From contig NZ_CP029553.1 of assembly GCF_003173755.1 (NCBI RefSeq), positions 893,001-957,000 of the forward strand: 64,000 nucleotides of DNA, written 5' to 3'. Each line of letters begins with the position of its first letter. Within the stretch, counting starts at the first letter, position 1. Both the position numbers and the translations under genes were made by a program. Under the pieces are notes generated by a model, which worked only from the letters and a program-made list of their open reading frames with translations, did not search any database and was not told the origin of the DNA. The DNA comes from Methylobacterium terrae. GTDB taxonomy: Bacteria > Pseudomonadota > Alphaproteobacteria > Rhizobiales > Beijerinckiaceae. Below, in pieces: positions 62,927 through 64,000 of this stretch.

Positions 62927-63397
62927 CTAGACGAAGAGGTGGTCGATGCCCTGCTTGGCCATGGTCTCGGCCTGGAGCGTCTGGGCGAGGGCGTAGATCG
63001 TGCTGGCCTTCGGCGTGCCGCGCTGGAGCATCGGCCCCAGATTGGCCTTCTGGAACAGGGCGTCGTTGTTCGCGGTGCGCGGGGCCGTGGCGAACGAGGT
63101 CACGAACTCGCGCTTGGCGATCTCCCGCCACTCGACGATGTGCACGTCGCGGTGGCGCGGGTCGCCGCTGATCCGCTGGAACGTCTCCTGCACCGACATC
63201 CGCTCGCCCTCGAGGATCTGGATGAAATAGCCCTGATCGACGATCAGCAGGCTGGTGATCACCGAGAACTCGTTCTTCTTCTGCGCGTGCCGGGCGATGT
63301 CGTTGATCTGGCGCGCGCGCTCGACCGGGTCGGCGGAGAGCTGCGCCCGTGAGAAGTAGATCAGGTGGATGAGGCTGCTTCGCTTGCTCGTGCGCAT
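62927..63397 (-). CDS. BLUF-domain blue-light sensor protein
   Basis: 156 residues. The first about 100 residues fit BLUF (blue light using FAD): Y14 in LIHLIYFSRA, N42, and Q60 in GYFIQILEGERMSVQETFQRISGDPRHRDVHIVEWREI. The N42-Q60 spacing of 18 matches known BLUF proteins; Y14-N42 is four longer than in AppA or BlrB. The C-terminal helices (TIYALAQTLQAETMAKQG) resemble the usual cap. No EAL or GGDEF domain is attached. It lies upstream of and in line with the response regulator and diverges from flgE. Confidence 0.82.
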   Translation of the reverse strand: MRTSKRSSLIHLIYFSRAQLSADPVERARQINDIARHAQKKNEFSVITSLLIVDQGYFIQILEGERMSVQETFQRISGDPRHRDVHIVEWREIAKREFVTSFATAPRTANNDALFQKANLGPMLQRGTPKASTIYALAQTLQAETMAKQGIDHLFV

Positions 63398-63567
63398 ATC
63401 CCTGGGTCCAGCGCCGTCCAGACATGCAGCTAAGGGCAAGAGGTTCAACAGCGCGTAAACGTCACCCCGTGCGGCGTGCGGCAGATTTTGCCGCGGGAGG
63501 CCGGCCGCGCCCGGCGGGTTTTGCCGCGCGACGGGTCGGGCCTCCAATGAAATCAATGACTTGGCCC

Positions 63568-63582
63568 TGGCACACGGCTTGC
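63568..63582 (+). promoter_or_regulatory. Sigma-54 promoter of flgE
   Basis: TGGCAC-N5-TTGC, an exact match to the sigma-54 -24/-12 consensus, 48 bp before the flgE start. This is the pattern of the Caulobacter-type flagellar hierarchy. Confidence 0.82.
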
Positions 63583-63629
63583 GGATCCTCTCCCCGAACG
63601 ACGTATGGCGGGATGGAGTCCTGGGGAAG

Positions 63630-64000
63630 ATGGACGTTTTCAGCGCGCTGCAGACCTCGGTCTCGGGCCTCAAGGCCCAGGCCTTCAGCCTCGAGAACAT
63701 CTCGGGCAACATCGCGAACTCGCAGACCGTCGGCTACAAGCGGATCGACACCGACTTCGTCGACATGCTGGCCGAGCAGCCGGCCAAGCAGCAGACCGCC
63801 GGCTCGGTCGCGGCCTTCGCGAAACTGACCAACAGCCTGCAGGGCAACGTCGCGGCGACCGGCATCGCCACCAACATGGCGCTCAACGGCGACGGGTTCT
63901 TCACGGTCAAGACCAAGGGGGGCGACGCGGGCGGCGCACCGGTCTTCTCGGGCTCCGACCTCTACACCCGCCGCGGCGACTTCTCGGTCGACCGGGACGG
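63630..64000 (+). CDS. flgE: Flagellar hook protein FlgE, 3' end cut by window
   Basis: The first 123 residues are present. The N-terminal rod/hook signature is TSVSGLKAQAFSLENISGNIANSQTVGYKRIDTDFVDML, followed by NMALNGDGFFTV and LYTRRGDFSVDRDG. The form matches the alphaproteobacterial FlgE. GGGGA lies just before the ATG at 63630 and GGAG slightly further up. Transcribed from the sigma-54 promoter upstream. Confidence 0.92.
   Translation, partial: MDVFSALQTSVSGLKAQAFSLENISGNIANSQTVGYKRIDTDFVDMLAEQPAKQQTAGSVAAFAKLTNSLQGNVAATGIATNMALNGDGFFTVKTKGGDAGGAPVFSGSDLYTRRGDFSVDRD

Overview
This is about 64 kb of very GC-rich chromosome from an alphaproteobacterium, most likely Methylobacterium or a close Methylobacteriaceae relative. 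The basis is the rhizobial-type gene content: cckA next to flhB, a recA-alaS neighbourhood, NdvA/ChvA-type glucan exporter, CtrA boxes, a sigma-54 hook promoter, and intergenic palindromes of the rhizobial kind. The species call is inference from protein resemblance; no 16S or search was available.

Layout. 1-7.6 kb holds housekeeping and accessory genes: a truncated ChaA-type antiporter, a class IV aminotransferase, periplasmic LTXXQ and DUF4142 proteins, a decayed Uma2 gene and an HNH endonuclease. 8.2-11.3 kb is an MscS-type channel with an overlapping CAP-domain lipoprotein. 11.4-13.1 kb is motB-motA with a reiterated motA 3' end. 13.4-18.4 kb carries an NdvA-like ABC exporter, YihY, EamA and small unknown proteins. 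18.5-24.3 kb is the flagellar export and rod cluster: fliP and fliO leftward, flgB-flgC-fliE-fliQ-fliR-flhB rightward, with two perfect CtrA boxes between them and an apparent frameshift in fliR. cckA, the head kinase of the CtrA phosphorelay, follows at once. An antitoxin/PIN pair, recA with an SOS box, a MAPEG protein and alaS continue to 32.4 kb. 32.8-36.3 kb is a complete dTDP-rhamnose operon (rfbCBDA). pccB, a soluble PAS chemoreceptor, a class III aminotransferase, a CxxCxxCC protein, a GntR regulator and galM run to 44.3 kb. A MarR gene faces an acyl-CoA ligase across a palindromic operator at 44.9 kb.

The most interesting block is 48.2-54.2 kb. A GntR regulator and a TIM-barrel protein diverge from four genes: an intradiol dioxygenase, an HpaH-type hydratase, an HpaI-type aldolase and an MmsA-type CoA-acylating semialdehyde dehydrogenase. 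Intradiol cleavage is not normally coupled to a hydratase/aldolase tail. The set would make sense if a trihydroxybenzene such as pyrogallol were opened to 2-hydroxymuconate, hydrated, cleaved to pyruvate plus malonate semialdehyde, and the latter converted to acetyl-CoA.

54.9-60.6 kb has ygiQ, a 5'-truncated IS256-type transposase, a low-GC SGNH-hydrolase gene, a tRNA-Gln gene and an SDR. prfC, a single-domain response regulator and a BLUF photoreceptor protein follow. The window ends inside flgE, which has a textbook sigma-54 promoter.
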